Source: Klebsiella africana (GTDB taxonomy: Bacteria > Pseudomonadota > Gammaproteobacteria > Enterobacterales > Enterobacteriaceae). Taken from it: DNA of 64,000 nucleotides. The DNA lies in NCBI RefSeq assembly GCF_020526085.1, contig NZ_CP084874.1, positions 4,898,001-4,962,000 of the forward strand, in the 5' to 3' direction. The notes below the pieces were generated by a model that was not told the DNA's origin, ran no database searches, and saw only the letters and a program-made list of their open reading frames with translations. This document shows positions 1 to 12,393 of the stretch, piece after piece; within the stretch, counting starts at the first letter, position 1, and every line of letters starts with the position of its first letter. The position numbers and the translations under genes are program-made.

Positions 1-2
1 TG

Positions 3-1838
3 CACTTTGCCCGCCAGCGTCTGGCCGCCGTCGGCCCGCGTCTGCCGGCTCGCCAGGATCTGTTTAACAAACTGCTGGCCTCGAAAGCGATCGCCCGCGC
101 GGTAGAAGACGAAGCGCGCAGCAAGAAAATTTCCCACGAGAAGGCCCAGCAGAACGCGATTGCGCTGATGGAAGAGATTGCCGCGAACTTCTCTTACGAG
201 ATGATCCGCCTGACCGACCGCATTCTCGGCTTCACCTGGAACCGCCTGTACCAGGGCATCAACGTGCATAACGCCGAGCGTGTTCGCCAGCTGGCGCACG
301 ACGGCCATGAAATTGTCTATGTTCCCTGCCACCGCAGCCACATGGACTATTTGCTGCTCTCTTACGTCCTGTACCATCAGGGACTGGTCCCCCCGCATAT
401 CGCGGCGGGCATCAACCTCAACTTCTGGCCAGCCGGGCCGATCTTCCGCCGCCTCGGCGCCTTCTTTATTCGCCGTACCTTTAAGGGTAACAAACTCTAT
501 TCCACCGTGTTCCGCGAATATCTTGGGGAACTGTTCAGCCGTGGTTATTCGGTCGAGTACTTTGTGGAAGGCGGTCGCTCCCGTACTGGCCGTCTGCTCG
601 ATCCGAAGACCGGCACGCTGTCGATGACCATTCAGGCGATGCTGCGCGGCGGTACCCGACCGATCACCCTGGTGCCGATTTACATCGGCTATGAGCACGT
701 GATGGAGGTGGGAACCTACGCCAAAGAGCTGCGCGGCGCCACCAAAGAGAAAGAGAGTCTGCCGCAAATGTTGCGCGGCTTAAGTAAGCTGCGCAATTTG
801 GGCCAGGGTTACGTTAACTTCGGCGAACCGCTGCCGCTGATGACCTACCTGAACCATCATGTGCCAGAGTGGCGGGAAGCGATCGACCCGATCGAAGCGG
901 TCCGCCCTTCCTGGCTGACGCCGACGGTAAATAACATTGCCGCTGACCTGATGGTGCGTATCAACAATGCTGGCGCGGCCAACGCCATGAACCTGTGTTG
1001 TACAGCGCTGCTGGCCTCTCGCCAGCGTTCGCTGACCCGTGAGCAACTTACCCAGCAGCTGGAGTGCTATCTCGCGCTGCTGCGCAATGTGCCCTATTCG
1101 CCGGATGCGACCGCCCCGTCCGCTTCGGCCAGCGAGCTCATCGATCATGCGCTGCAGATGAACAAGTTCGAAGTGGAGAAGGACACCATTGGCGATATCA
1201 TCATCCTGCCGCGCGAGCAGGCGGTGCTGATGACCTACTATCGCAACAATATCGCCCATATGCTGGTGATGCCGTCGCTGTTAGCCGCCCTGGTGACTCA
1301 GCATCGTCATCTCAGCCGCGCCGAAGTGTTGCGCCATGTCGAAACGCTCTATCCGTTCCTCAAGGCCGAGCTGTTCCTGCGCTGGGAAAAAGCGGATCTG
1401 GCCGCCGTGGTGGATGCGCTGATTGCCGAGATGCTGCGTCAGGAGCTGATCGTCGTCGATGGCGATGTGATGAGCCTCAATCCATCTCATTCTCGCTCCC
1501 TGCAGCTACTGGCCGCCGGCGCGCGCGAGACGCTGCAGCGCTATGCCATCACCTTCTGGCTGCTGAGCGCCAACCCGTCGATTAACCGCAGTTCGCTGGA
1601 AAAAGAGAGTCGCACCGTGGCCCAGCGTCTGTCGGTACTGCACGGCATCAATGCGCCGGAGTTCTTCGACAAAGCGGTGTTCAGCACCCTGGTGTTGACC
1701 CTGCGCGATGAAGGCTATATCAGCGACACCGGCGACGCCGAGCCGGAAGAGACACTGAAGGTTTATCGGATGCTGGCGGACTTGATTACGTCGGATGTCC
1801 GACTGACGATTGAGAGCGTCACGCAGGACGACGCGTAA
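3..1838 (+). CDS. plsB: Glycerol-3-phosphate acyltransferase PlsB (5' truncated by window)
   Basis: Inner-membrane enzyme that adds the first acyl chain to sn-glycerol-3-phosphate, starting phospholipid synthesis. The reading frame is open from base 3, so the gene begins before the window. About 612 residues are visible, and family length (~807) implies about 195 are missing. The acyltransferase HX4D motif HRSHMD lies at visible residues 110-115, followed by the GRSRTG block and a conserved PIYIGYE segment. The C-terminal half has no other recognised domain. It converges on ubiA across a strong hairpin. Identification rests on strong family resemblance to E. coli PlsB. Confidence 0.97.
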   Translation, partial: HFARQRLAAVGPRLPARQDLFNKLLASKAIARAVEDEARSKKISHEKAQQNAIALMEEIAANFSYEMIRLTDRILGFTWNRLYQGINVHNAERVRQLAHDGHEIVYVPCHRSHMDYLLLSYVLYHQGLVPPHIAAGINLNFWPAGPIFRRLGAFFIRRTFKGNKLYSTVFREYLGELFSRGYSVEYFVEGGRSRTGRLLDPKTGTLSMTIQAMLRGGTRPITLVPIYIGYEHVMEVGTYAKELRGATKEKESLPQMLRGLSKLRNLGQGYVNFGEPLPLMTYLNHHVPEWREAIDPIEAVRPSWLTPTVNNIAADLMVRINNAGAANAMNLCCTALLASRQRSLTREQLTQQLECYLALLRNVPYSPDATAPSASASELIDHALQMNKFEVEKDTIGDIIILPREQAVLMTYYRNNIAHMLVMPSLLAALVTQHRHLSRAEVLRHVETLYPFLKAELFLRWEKADLAAVVDALIAEMLRQELIVVDGDVMSLNPSHSRSLQLLAAGARETLQRYAITFWLLSANPSINRSSLEKESRTVAQRLSVLHGINAPEFFDKAVFSTLVLTLRDEGYISDTGDAEPEETLKVYRMLADLITSDVRLTIESVTQDDA

Positions 1839-1849
1839 CGCGGCGTTTG

Positions 1850-1875
1850 CTGCCCCCCGGTATGCCGGGGGGCAG
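1850..1875. terminator. Hairpin between convergent plsB and ubiA
   Basis: Perfect 11-bp GC-rich stem (CTGCCCCCCGG / CCGGGGGGCAG) with a TATG tetraloop, in the 48-base gap between the two stop codons. Neither side has a clear T-run, so it may act as a bidirectional terminator or as a 3'-end-stabilising structure. Confidence 0.7.
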
Positions 1876-1886
1876 CGGACAGGAGG

Positions 1887-2753
1887 TTACAGGTAGCTCA
1901 TCGCCAGGCCGAGGAACAGCACCAGCCCGACGTAGTTATTGTTCATAAACGCTTTGAAGCAGTTATCGCGGTCGCGATTGAAGATAAGCTTCTGCTGCCA
2001 GCCAAACAGGCCCGCCGCCACGAACAGCGACCAGTAATATTCCCAGCCCAGCCCATTCAGCCAACCCACCGCGCCCATCAGCGCCAGCACAGCTACCTGA
2101 AGAATACCGATAATCAGACGATCGTTTTCGCCAAACAGGATCGCCGTCGACTTGATGCCGATCTTAACGTCGTCATCGCGATCCACCATCGCATACTGGG
2201 TATCGTAGGCCACCGCCCACAGAATATTGGCGAGGAACATCAGCCAGCAGCTCAGCGGCAGCGATTCACTGACGGCCGAGAAGGCCATCGGGATCGACCA
2301 GCCAAAGGCCGCGCCCAGCACCACCTGCGGCAGATGAGTGTAGCGCTTCATAAACGGATAGACCCACGCCAGCGCCAGCGCCGCCACCGACAGCAAAATA
2401 GTCATGGTGTTGAGGGTGAGTACCAGCAGAAAGGAGAGCAGCACCAGCACGATAAACAGCGTTCGCGCCTCTTTCTCGGTGACATCGCCGCTCGGCAGCG
2501 GACGGCGGGCGGTACGCTTCACGTGGCCATCAAATTTTCGGTCGGCATAGTCATTTACCACGCAACCGGCAGCGCGCATCAGCCAGACGCCAGCGATAAA
2601 TACCGCCAGGATCCACAGCGGCGGTACGCCCGGCGAGGCTACCCATAGCGCCCACAGCGTCGGCCACAGCAGCAGCAAGGCGCCGATCGGTTTGTCAGTG
2701 CGCATCAGGCGATGAAACGCCAACAGCTTATTCTGCGACAGACTCCACTCCAT
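1887..2753 (-). CDS. ubiA: 4-hydroxybenzoate octaprenyltransferase UbiA
   Basis: Integral membrane prenyltransferase that attaches the octaprenyl tail to 4-hydroxybenzoate, the second step of ubiquinone-8 synthesis. 288 residues, the usual length. Both Asp-rich Mg-diphosphate motifs are present: NDYADRKFD (67-75) and [12 protein letters not shown] (184-195), separated by several hydrophobic helices. It lies 12 bases downstream of ubiC, which makes its substrate, so the two form the ubiCA operon. Confidence 0.98.
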   Translation of the reverse strand: MEWSLSQNKLLAFHRLMRTDKPIGALLLLWPTLWALWVASPGVPPLWILAVFIAGVWLMRAAGCVVNDYADRKFDGHVKRTARRPLPSGDVTEKEARTLFIVLVLLSFLLVLTLNTMTILLSVAALALAWVYPFMKRYTHLPQVVLGAAFGWSIPMAFSAVSESLPLSCWLMFLANILWAVAYDTQYAMVDRDDDVKIGIKSTAILFGENDRLIIGILQVAVLALMGAVGWLNGLGWEYYWSLFVAAGLFGWQQKLIFNRDRDNCFKAFMNNNYVGLVLFLGLAMSYL

Positions 2754-2765
2754 TTTTTCTTCCTC

Positions 2766-3263
2766 TCAGTACAACGGCGACGCAGGCAAAAACAGCTCGG
2801 TCAGCAACAGGGGTTTGCCGCTCAGCCGCAGACGGGAACGACGTCCCCATAGCGCTGCATCGCGACCAATTTCAATAAAATCGCGGGTTAACGTCGACGA
2901 CGTGAACAGGTATCGGCCCAGCGGGGTTTGTCCGAGCTGCTGTAGCGCCAGCTCCGGACCACACAGCGTCGACTCCGGCACCACCGTACGCCCGGCCAGC
3001 CAGGGCTCGCCATCGGCATTGAGTATAATCTCCCGTAGCCAGTAGCGCGGCTCGTCGGGCAGCAGCGCCGCTTCGTCAGCCAGCGCATCGCGGCCGATAT
3101 ACCCTTCGTTAATCAGGGTCACAGTGACCTGCTTTCCTTGTTGTTCAAAGCGCTGGGTCATTGAGTCCTCCAGCAGCAGCCAGTCACTCAGGGGCGGCGC
3201 CAGGGATGGCATAACGGCAAAATAGCGCAGCGCACGCAGTCGCGTAAGCGCAGGATGGGACAT
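2766..3263 (-). CDS. ubiC: Chorismate pyruvate-lyase UbiC
   Basis: Cytosolic enzyme converting chorismate to 4-hydroxybenzoate and pyruvate, the first committed ubiquinone step. The frame is open further upstream, to 3410. The start at 3263 ([13 protein letters not shown]) was chosen because it gives 165 residues, the family length, and family resemblance begins there. The conserved block RYWLREIIL and the C-terminal LLLTELFLP segment are present. First gene of the ubiCA operon. Confidence 0.96.
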   Translation of the reverse strand: MSHPALTRLRALRYFAVMPSLAPPLSDWLLLEDSMTQRFEQQGKQVTVTLINEGYIGRDALADEAALLPDEPRYWLREIILNADGEPWLAGRTVVPESTLCGPELALQQLGQTPLGRYLFTSSTLTRDFIEIGRDAALWGRRSRLRLSGKPLLLTELFLPASPLY

Positions 3264-3382
3264 GCCTGATTCTCCGGTACATAACGTGAAAGCATTGTAT
3301 CGCAGAATAGGCGGTTGGTGGCGGGCAAACGTCAATATACGATCATTCACGCAACAGCCATGCAACAGGCTGCCGCGCGTGC

Positions 3383-3412
3383 AAAAAAAGGTGCATCCCG
3401 GAGGATGCACCT
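3383..3412 (-). terminator. Rho-independent terminator of malK-lamB-malM
   Basis: Reading leftward: a 10-bp stem AGGTGCATCC / GGATGCACCT with a TCCG loop, followed by a run of Ts. It lies just past the malM stop and ends the malK-lamB-malM transcript before ubiC. Confidence 0.9.
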
Positions 3413-3450
3413 AAAGGCTGTGCCTAAACATCAGCATTGTGGGGAGACGA

Positions 3451-4398
3451 TTACCCCTTGCCTTTTACACTGCTGATAAAGGTGGAACGAGCGGATTTCG
3501 AGCCGAGGCGCTCAGCTTCGTTCATCAATTTCAGGGCTTTGTCGATGTCACCTTGTTTCACCGCCTGCTTAATACCATTGTTGAAGTAGGTTTCGGTATC
3601 GCTGAGCATCGGTTCGCTTTTGGCGGCCGGCGCGGCGGCGGCTGGCGCAGCAGCTGGCGCCGTAGCTGGTGCGTTATAGACCGGCGCCGCGGTATTGCCG
3701 ACGGTCACCGGACCTGGGCCAGAGGAGCCAAACAACGGGCCAACCAGTACACTGGAGCTCGAAGAGGTCTTCACTTTCAGGCTCAGCGTGCCGTCAGTGG
3801 TATGTTTAGCAATAGGATCCGGAATATCCGGTACCGCGTTACCGGTGCCTTTCGCGTAGGCTTTCGCCGGGTCGATTAATTTGGTGGTCTGCTGCAGATC
3901 CTGCGGGGTGGTAAACACCAGTACATAAATTTTCTGCTGTCCCAGCGCCGGCGTCAGGCGCATCACCCCTTCCAGTCGGTCGGCGCTCATCACACCCGGT
4001 TCCAGATAGGTGAAATAGCTGCTCGGGAAGAAGGCAGACGGCGTCATGCTCTGATCGAGGATCAGAACGTTTGGCGCATAGACGCTGGTCTGTTTGTCGA
4101 CTTCGCTGGTCAGCGTTAGGGTTAACTCGCCAATATTTGCCGGTACGCTATAGGCCACCACCGGCCCGGTGATGCCGGGTACATTCAGCGTTTGTCCGGC
4201 GATCGCCACTTTAGAGGTTTGGGTTTTCGATTGATCGACCGGTGTCCAGGTGAGCTGCTGCAGCGCGGAGGCCGGAATAGACGGTGCGGCAGCGGTGTTC
4301 TGCGGCACAAAATTCACATCAGCAAAACTGACTGCGGGTACGCTGGCCAGCAGGCCGGCGGACAGGCAGAGGGCAACGAGACTTTTCTTCATATTCAT
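3451..4398 (-). CDS. malM: Periplasmic maltose operon protein MalM
   Basis: Last gene of malK-lamB-malM. It encodes a periplasmic protein of unclear biochemical role co-expressed with maltodextrin uptake. The ATG at 4398 is preferred over the GTG at 4407: it has a GAGGTG ribosome site 7 bases upstream and leads into the signal peptide (MNMKKSLVALCLSAGLLAS...SFA). 315 residues; E. coli MalM is 306. The extra length comes mainly from an Ala/Pro linker (around residues 235-260, PATAPAAAPAAAAPAA) between the beta-rich N-terminal domain and the C-terminal helical repeat (TETYFNNGIKQAVKQGDIDKALKLMNEAERLG). Confidence 0.95.
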   Translation of the reverse strand: MNMKKSLVALCLSAGLLASVPAVSFADVNFVPQNTAAAPSIPASALQQLTWTPVDQSKTQTSKVAIAGQTLNVPGITGPVVAYSVPANIGELTLTLTSEVDKQTSVYAPNVLILDQSMTPSAFFPSSYFTYLEPGVMSADRLEGVMRLTPALGQQKIYVLVFTTPQDLQQTTKLIDPAKAYAKGTGNAVPDIPDPIAKHTTDGTLSLKVKTSSSSSVLVGPLFGSSGPGPVTVGNTAAPVYNAPATAPAAAPAAAAPAAKSEPMLSDTETYFNNGIKQAVKQGDIDKALKLMNEAERLGSKSARSTFISSVKGKG

Positions 4399-4460
4399 TG
4401 TTATCACCTCAATTCCTATGGCCGAGCGTTAGCCAGGCAATAGCGCGCTGGGCCGAAAAT

Positions 4461-4480
4461 AGAGGGGCTAATGCCCCTCT
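4461..4480 (-). terminator. Hairpin between lamB and malM
   Basis: 8-bp stem AGAGGGGC / GCCCCTCT with a 4-base loop in the 107-base lamB-malM gap. Leftward it is followed by TATTTT, so it could be a partial terminator lowering malM relative to lamB, or an mRNA-stabilising hairpin for lamB. Confidence 0.55.
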
Positions 4481-4505
4481 TTGACTCATGATGACTTGGG
4501 TTGGT

Positions 4506-5876
<1,371 letters not shown>

Positions 5877-5889
5877 TTAATGGGAAGCC

Positions 5890-6999
5890 TTACACGCCCG
5901 GCTCTTTATGCAGCCGACGACAAGCGGTGCCATCCTCACGGAATAAGTGGCAACGTTCTGGCGGCAAACCGATGGCGAATGTGGCTCCCTCTTCTACCAA
6001 CACCACGTCGTTCTGGCGGTAAACCAGGTTCTGACGGATGGCGGGGATCTGGATATGAATTTGCGTTTCGTGGCCGAGCTGTTCGACGACCTGGACCTCG
6101 CCTTCGAGGGTTACATCGGCGATATCGCTGGGCAGTAAATGCTCCGGACGGATACCTAAGGACATGTTGGAGCCCGCCTGCACGTTGGCGCTGTCCACTG
6201 GCAGCCAGATTTGCTGACGGTTCGGCAGTTCAACCTGTACCTGATCGATAGCCGTCGCGGTGACTTTGACCGGCAGGAAGTTCATCTTCGGTGAACCAAT
6301 GAAGCCAGCAACGAAGCGGTCAGCCGGATAGTGATAGAGCTCCAGCGGTTTCCCAACCTGCGCCACACGGCCAGCGTCGAGGACCACGATCTTGTCGGCG
6401 AGGGTCATCGCTTCCACCTGATCGTGAGTCACATAGATCATGGTGCGGCCCAGTCGCTTATGCAGACGAGAGATCTCGATACGCATCTGAACGCGCAGCG
6501 CGGCATCGAGGTTGGAAAGCGGCTCATCCAGCAGGAAGACGCTTGGCTCTGCCACCAGCGTACGACCAATCGCCACGCGCTGGCGCTGACCGCCGGAGAG
6601 GGCCTTCGGTTTACGCTCCAGCAGATGGGCCAGCTGCAGTACTTCCGCAACCTGGGTTACCCGCTGGTTAATCAGATCTTTTTTCGCGCCGGCCAGCTTC
6701 AGGCCAAACGACATATTTTCCGCAACGGAAAGGTGGGGATAGAGCGCATAAGACTGGAATACCATCCCAACGCCGCGTTCTGCCGGTGGGATCTCGTTCA
6801 TGCGGGTGTCACCGATAAACAGGTCCCCGCTGGTAATAGTTTCTAACCCGGCAATCATACGCAGCAGGGTAGATTTGCCGCAGCCCGATGGCCCGACAAA
6901 CACGACGAATTCCCCTTCGTGGATATCGAGATTGATATCTTTCGATACCACCACGTCACCCCAGGCTTTCGTTACATTTCGCAGCTGTACGCTCGCCAT
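5890..6999 (-). CDS. malK: Maltose/maltodextrin ABC transporter ATPase MalK
   Basis: Cytoplasmic ATPase subunit of MalFGK2, which also represses the regulon by binding MalT. 369 residues (E. coli 371). Walker [10 protein letters not shown] at 36-44, Q-loop [10 protein letters not shown] near 81-90, signature LSGGQRQ at 134-140, Walker B VFLLDEP at 154-160 and switch His in YVTHD. The C-terminal regulatory TOBE-type domain begins around residue 235. Divergent from malE and followed after 85 bases by lamB. Confidence 0.98.
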   Translation of the reverse strand: MASVQLRNVTKAWGDVVVSKDINLDIHEGEFVVFVGPSGCGKSTLLRMIAGLETITSGDLFIGDTRMNEIPPAERGVGMVFQSYALYPHLSVAENMSFGLKLAGAKKDLINQRVTQVAEVLQLAHLLERKPKALSGGQRQRVAIGRTLVAEPSVFLLDEPLSNLDAALRVQMRIEISRLHKRLGRTMIYVTHDQVEAMTLADKIVVLDAGRVAQVGKPLELYHYPADRFVAGFIGSPKMNFLPVKVTATAIDQVQVELPNRQQIWLPVDSANVQAGSNMSLGIRPEHLLPSDIADVTLEGEVQVVEQLGHETQIHIQIPAIRQNLVYRQNDVVLVEEGATFAIGLPPERCHLFREDGTACRRLHKEPGV

Positions 7000-7081
7000 G
7001 CCCTTCTCCCTTCGTTACAACCTGTCACTAACAGTCACATTCAAGATGGGTCGACTATGCGGCATTCATTACGCGGACAAA

Positions 7082-7127
7082 TCCTCCACCCCCCGGCTTT
7101 TTTATGGGGGAGGAGATGGGAGGATGA
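7082..7127. promoter_or_regulatory. MalT boxes, malK-proximal cluster
   Basis: GGGGAGGAGA at 7107-7116 and GGATGA at 7122-7127 on the plus strand, and the reverse complement of GGGGGGTGGAGGA at 7082-7094. These match the MalT consensus GGGGA(T/G)GAGG or its core. Assignment is by motif only. Confidence 0.65.
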
Positions 7128-7145
7128 GAGATTGGCTCTCGCCGC

Positions 7146-7162
7146 GGGGGATGGCGGATGGC
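7146..7162 (+). promoter_or_regulatory. Possible tandem MalT boxes
   Basis: GGGGATGGCGGATGG contains two GGATGG cores 8 bases apart (7149 and 7157). Weaker match than the flanking clusters. Confidence 0.4.
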
Positions 7163-7234
7163 GGGTGATTTCGTGATGGAGGCAACAAAATTGGGCACTT
7201 TTTTCTGTGCTCCAGGACGCAATACGGCCGTTTT

Positions 7235-7250
7235 TGCAATGGAGATCACA
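7235..7250. promoter_or_regulatory. CRP-like site in mal control region
   Basis: TGCAA-N6-TCACA has one perfect and one partial half-site of the TGTGA-N6-TCACA consensus. It sits between the malK- and malE-proximal MalT boxes, as CRP sites do in the E. coli malEp-malKp region. Confidence 0.55.
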
Positions 7251-7275
7251 CAACCAGCGGGTGGGGCGTAGACCC

Positions 7276-7286
7276 GGGGAGGATGG
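7276..7286 (+). promoter_or_regulatory. MalT box, malE-proximal
   Basis: GGGGAGGATGG, a near-consensus MalT box 84 bases before the malE start codon, suitably placed to activate malE. Confidence 0.65.
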
Positions 7287-7300
7287 AAAGGGGTTGTTAA

Positions 7301-8560
<1,260 letters not shown>

Positions 8561-8566
8561 GAAAAC

Positions 8567-8643
8567 GGCGGGTGGCGCGTGCGCCTACCCGCCCTACCAC
8601 TACGGCTCGGACCGTAGGTCAGGTAAGCGAAGCGCCACCTGAC
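8567..8643. repeat. REP/BIME pair between malE and malF
   Basis: Two adjacent REP-type hairpins: GCGGGT...ACCCGC around 8569-8591, and GTAGGTCAGGT AAGCGAAGCGCC ACCTGAC at 8614-8643 with the typical GCGNNGCGCC core. Same position as in E. coli malEFG, where it stabilises upstream malE mRNA. Confidence 0.85.
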
Positions 8644-8677
8644 AAATAAGTTTTCACCGCTGTAGAGGATGATCCCC

Positions 8678-10222
8678 ATGGATGCCGTTAAAAAGAGACA
8701 CTGGTGGCAAAGTCCGCAACTCACATGGTCTGTGATTGGCTTACTGTGCCTGCTGGTGGGTTACCTTGTTGTTTTGATGTACGCCCAGGGGGAGTACCTG
8801 TTCGCCATCATGACGCTGATTTTAAGCTCAGTTGGCCTGTATATTTTCGCTAATCGCAAGGCTTATGCCTGGCGCTATGTTTATCCCGGCCTTGCCGGCA
8901 TGGGCCTGTTTGTCCTGTTTCCGCTGATCTGCACTATCGCTATCGCGTTTACCAACTACAGCAGCACCAACCAGCTGACCTTTGAGCGTGCGCAGCAGGT
9001 GCTGATGGATCGTTCCTTCCAGGCCGGCAAAGCTTATAATTTCACGCTGATCCCGGCGGGTGACGAGTGGAAGCTGGCGCTGACCGACGGCGAAAGCGGT
9101 AAAAACTACCTTTCTGACGCCTTTAAATTTGGCGGCGAGCAGAAACTGGCGTTAAAAGAAACCGACGCCCTGCCGGAAGGTGAGCGCGCCAACCTGCGCG
9201 TGATTACCCAGAATCGCACCGCGCTGAACCAGCTGACCGCTGTGCTGCCGGATGACAGCAAAGTCATCATGAGCTCGCTGCGCCAGTTCTCCGGTACCCA
9301 GCCTCTGTATACCCTCGGCGAAGACGGGGTACTGACCAACAATCAGACCCATGTTAAATACCGCCCGAACAACGACGTCGGCTTCTACCAGTCAATTAAC
9401 GCCGACGGCAGCTGGGGCAATGAGAAGCTGAGCCCTGGCTACACTGTGACTATCGGCTGGGACAACTTTACCCGCGTCTTCCACGATGAAGGCATTCAGA
9501 AACCGTTCTTCGCAATCTTTGTCTGGACGGTAGTGTTCTCGGTACTGACCGTAGTGCTGACCGTCGCGGTGGGAATGATCCTCGCCTGCCTGGTGCAGTG
9601 GGAAGCGCTGAAAGGCAAAGCGATTTATCGCGTCCTGCTGATTCTGCCGTACGCCGTACCGTCGTTTATTTCGATTCTGATTTTCAAAGGGCTGTTCAAC
9701 CAGAGCTTTGGTGAAATCAACATGATGCTCAGCACGCTGTTCGGCATTAAGCCGGCCTGGTTTAGCGACCCGACCACCGCGCGCACCATGATCATCATCG
9801 TCAACACCTGGCTGGGCTACCCGTACATGATGATCCTATGCATGGGGCTGCTGAAGGCGATTCCGGACGATCTGTACGAAGCGTCGGCAATGGATGGCGC
9901 CGGCCCGTTCCAGAACTTCTTTAAAATTACCTTCCCGCTGCTGATTAAGCCGCTGACGCCGCTGATGATCGCCAGCTTCGCCTTTAACTTTAACAACTTC
10001 GTGCTGATTCAGCTGTTGACCAACGGTGGCCCGGACCGTCTCGGCACCACCACCCCGGCTGGTTATACCGACCTGCTGGTGAGCTACACCTATCGCATCG
10101 CCTTTGAAGGCGGCGGCGGTCAGGACTTCGGCCTGGCGGCGGCTATCGCAACGCTTATCTTCCTGCTGGTTGGCGCGTTAGCGATTGTGAATCTGAAAGC
10201 CACGCGCATGAAGTTTGATTAA
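8678..10222 (+). CDS. malF: Maltose ABC transporter permease MalF
   Basis: Inner-membrane permease subunit of MalFGK2. The start at 8678 ([12 protein letters not shown]) is chosen over the ATG at 8669: it matches the E. coli N-terminus, gives 514 residues (identical length), and has AGAGGAT 8 bases upstream. Several N-terminal helices, a large periplasmic P2 loop (roughly residues 95-275), then the C-terminal helices with the EAA loop [17 protein letters not shown] that docks on MalK. 14 bases from malG. Confidence 0.98.
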   Translation: MDAVKKRHWWQSPQLTWSVIGLLCLLVGYLVVLMYAQGEYLFAIMTLILSSVGLYIFANRKAYAWRYVYPGLAGMGLFVLFPLICTIAIAFTNYSSTNQLTFERAQQVLMDRSFQAGKAYNFTLIPAGDEWKLALTDGESGKNYLSDAFKFGGEQKLALKETDALPEGERANLRVITQNRTALNQLTAVLPDDSKVIMSSLRQFSGTQPLYTLGEDGVLTNNQTHVKYRPNNDVGFYQSINADGSWGNEKLSPGYTVTIGWDNFTRVFHDEGIQKPFFAIFVWTVVFSVLTVVLTVAVGMILACLVQWEALKGKAIYRVLLILPYAVPSFISILIFKGLFNQSFGEINMMLSTLFGIKPAWFSDPTTARTMIIIVNTWLGYPYMMILCMGLLKAIPDDLYEASAMDGAGPFQNFFKITFPLLIKPLTPLMIASFAFNFNNFVLIQLLTNGGPDRLGTTTPAGYTDLLVSYTYRIAFEGGGGQDFGLAAAIATLIFLLVGALAIVNLKATRMKFD

Positions 10223-10236
10223 GGGAGATAACGACA

Positions 10237-11127
10237 ATGGCTATGGTCCAACCCAAATCGCAGAAGCTACGTTTATTTACCACGCATCTCCTGCTACTGA
10301 TTTTTATCGCCGCGATTATGTTTCCGCTGCTGATGGTTATCGCTATCTCGCTGCGCGAAGGCAACTTCGCCACCGGCAGCCTGATCCCGGAGACCATCTC
10401 CTGGGAGCACTGGCGCCTGGCGTTAGGCTTCAGCGTGGAGCATGCGGATGGCCGCGTCACGCCGCCGCCGTTCCCGGTGCTACTGTGGCTGTGGAACTCG
10501 ATTAAGGTCGCCGGGATCACCGCGATCGGTATCGTCGCCCTCTCCACCACCTGCGCTTACGCTTTCGCCCGTATGCGCTTCCCGGGGAAAGCGACCCTGC
10601 TGAAAGGGATGCTGATTTTCCAGATGTTCCCGGCGGTGCTGTCGCTGGTAGCCCTGTACGCGTTGTTTGACCGTCTGGGCCAGTACATCCCGTTCGTCGG
10701 CCTCAACACCCACGGCGGCGTCATCTTCGCGTATATGGGCGGTATCGCGCTGCACGTCTGGACGATTAAAGGCTACTTCGAAACCATCGATGGTTCACTG
10801 GAAGAAGCGGCGGCGCTGGATGGCGCGACGCCATGGCAGGCTTTCCGTCTGGTGCTGTTGCCGCTGTCGGTGCCGATTCTGGCAGTCGTGTTTATTCTGT
10901 CGTTCATCGCGGCCATCACCGAAGTGCCCGTCGCCTCGCTGCTGCTGCGCGATGTGAACAGCTATACCCTGGCGGTAGGTATGCAACAGTATCTCAACCC
11001 GCAGAACTATCTGTGGGGCGACTTCGCCGCCGCGGCGGTGCTCTCCGCCATTCCGATCACGGTTGTCTTCCTGCTGGCGCAGCGCTGGTTGGTTAACGGC
11101 CTGACGGCGGGTGGGGTGAAAGGTTAA
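10237..11127 (+). CDS. malG: Maltose ABC transporter permease MalG
   Basis: Second permease subunit of MalFGK2. 296 residues, E. coli length. About six membrane helices; EAA loop [23 protein letters not shown]-terminal GLTAGGVKG, which in E. coli inserts between the MalK subunits. Preceded by AGGGAG. Last gene of malEFG; in E. coli xylE lies between malG and psiE, and it is absent here. Confidence 0.98.
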   Translation: MAMVQPKSQKLRLFTTHLLLLIFIAAIMFPLLMVIAISLREGNFATGSLIPETISWEHWRLALGFSVEHADGRVTPPPFPVLLWLWNSIKVAGITAIGIVALSTTCAYAFARMRFPGKATLLKGMLIFQMFPAVLSLVALYALFDRLGQYIPFVGLNTHGGVIFAYMGGIALHVWTIKGYFETIDGSLEEAAALDGATPWQAFRLVLLPLSVPILAVVFILSFIAAITEVPVASLLLRDVNSYTLAVGMQQYLNPQNYLWGDFAAAAVLSAIPITVVFLLAQRWLVNGLTAGGVKG

Positions 11128-11160
11128 GTTTTTTTGTAACACCGGCCCCAAATTTCAGAT

Positions 11161-11220
11161 GAGGGCCGACGGTCTAGCCGCAATACACGACCCCAACCGG
11201 GTATTGTCGCCGTCGCCCTC
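11161..11220. repeat. Long imperfect stem-loop after malG
   Basis: Inverted repeat GAGGGCCGACGG / CCGTCGCCCTC (one bulge) with an inner CAATAC / GTATTG pair. It lies 34 bases past the malG stop, upstream of the T-rich terminator. Probably a 3'-end-protecting structure. It is not a standard REP. Confidence 0.6.
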
Positions 11221-11295
11221 AGCTGAAAAAGTAAGGTCAATGCCACTGCTATCCTCAACTGGACCCTACATAAATTTTATTTGTGACTGTTGGTC

Positions 11296-11322
11296 AGCGG
11301 CCCTGGAGGCCGCTTTTTTTTT
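11296..11322 (+). terminator. Rho-independent terminator of malEFG
   Basis: Stem AGCGGCC / GGCCGCT with a 5-base loop followed by 9 Ts. The T-run overlaps the first base(s) of the psiE stop codon on the other strand. Confidence 0.9.
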
Positions 11323-11731
11323 ATTCGCGTTTCAGGCGATTGGAGTTACACAGCCAGAGCGTAATCACCAGGATCAGGATCGCCGCGGAGTAAATGAGCA
11401 CCGCCAGCGGCGATTCATGATCGATGATGATCAGACGCACAATCGCGGTGATACCGATATAGACGAAATAGCGCAGCGGGAAGTGGAACCCCGACTGAAA
11501 ATACTTGACGATCAGCGCGATAAACTCGAAGTAGAGGAAGTAAACCACCAGACCTTCCACCAGCCGGTATTTACTGGTTGGCTCCGGGGTAAAGAGGACA
11601 TCGGCCAGATGCAGCGTCTCTTTCCCGAGGAAGACGATCAAAATAATCCCCAGACACAACAGCCCAAGATTTAAAACCGTTTGCATCGCAGTGGCGATAA
11701 AATTCACCAGAGGGCGATAAACCGACGACAT
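11321..11731 (-). CDS. psiE: Phosphate-starvation-inducible protein PsiE
   Basis: Small inner-membrane protein of unknown biochemical function, first found in E. coli as phosphate-starvation inducible and CRP-influenced. 136 residues, full length. Four hydrophobic segments (around 15-35, 58-78, 83-100, 105-130) ending in a charged tail NSNRLKRE. Conserved [15 protein letters not shown] block. Monocistronic, convergent with malG. A CRP-like half-site lies upstream; no clear Pho box was found by eye. Confidence 0.93.
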   Translation of the reverse strand: MSSVYRPLVNFIATAMQTVLNLGLLCLGIILIVFLGKETLHLADVLFTPEPTSKYRLVEGLVVYFLYFEFIALIVKYFQSGFHFPLRYFVYIGITAIVRLIIIDHESPLAVLIYSAAILILVITLWLCNSNRLKRE

Positions 11732-11779
11732 ACATTCACCTCATCATTATGATTCTTTGAGACCTGTATAACGCAAAAA

Positions 11780-11795
11780 TGTGATCCAGATCGAT
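11780..11795. promoter_or_regulatory. Possible CRP site upstream of psiE
   Basis: TGTGA-N6-TCGAT: one perfect half-site and one weak half-site, about 50 bases upstream of the psiE start. E. coli psiE is reported to respond to cAMP-CRP, which makes the assignment plausible. Confidence 0.4.
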
Positions 11796-11875
11796 ATTAT
11801 TCGCTAACTTTTTGCCACCCTCGGCCAGGATGTAACAATCACAGGCCAGACGGACGGGGTAAAAAGGAAACAACC

Positions 11876-12385
11876 ATGCTAAAAATTCGTACCGCACTGG
11901 CAGAGGATGCGGCTTTGCTCAACGAAATGGGTAATGCCAGCTATCGCCATCACTTTGCTCACCACTGGCATAACGCCAATGAACTGGCGCATTACCTGCA
12001 ACAAGAGTATTCCCTGGCCTCGCTGCAACGTAGCCTGACCGATTCGCAGTGCTGTTGGTTGATTGCTGAAGCCCCCCACCCTGTCGGCTTTGCTAAGTAC
12101 ACCTGTTGTCAGGCGTTGAGTGCCGAAGGTCCGTCCGGCACGCTGCTGCACAAGCTCTATCTGCTGCCGGGTGAGACCGGCCACCGCTACGGCGAGCAGA
12201 TATTTCACGCCGTCGAGACGCGAGCAAAAACGGCCGGTGAAAGCTGGCTGTGGCTGGAGGTACTCGCTGATAATCCCGCCGCGCGCCGTTTTTACGAACG
12301 CCAAGGGATGCAGCACGTGAAAGATGTCACCTTTCATTCCGCCAGCCAGCGAAGCACCTTACATATTCTGGCCAAACCAATCTGA
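11876..12385 (+). CDS. GNAT-family N-acetyltransferase
   Basis: 169 residues, preceded by AAGGAAA. GNAT fold recognisable from the acetyl-CoA loop region (LLHKLYLLPGETGHRYGEQIF, variant of Q/RxxGxG/A) and the C-terminal LEVLADNPAARRFYERQGM motif (N...A..FYE..G). Similar proteins are annotated as spermidine/spermine-type or general GNAT enzymes; the substrate cannot be told from sequence. It is 8 bases from the next gene, so the two are probably co-transcribed. The pair occupies the place where E. coli carries yjbEFGH. Confidence 0.85.
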   Translation: MLKIRTALAEDAALLNEMGNASYRHHFAHHWHNANELAHYLQQEYSLASLQRSLTDSQCCWLIAEAPHPVGFAKYTCCQALSAEGPSGTLLHKLYLLPGETGHRYGEQIFHAVETRAKTAGESWLWLEVLADNPAARRFYERQGMQHVKDVTFHSASQRSTLHILAKPI

Positions 12386-12393
12386 GAGGCAGT

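Noticed and set aside
3264..3410. N-terminal extension of UbiC
   Set aside because: Not conserved and lacks a ribosome site; the family start is at 3263.
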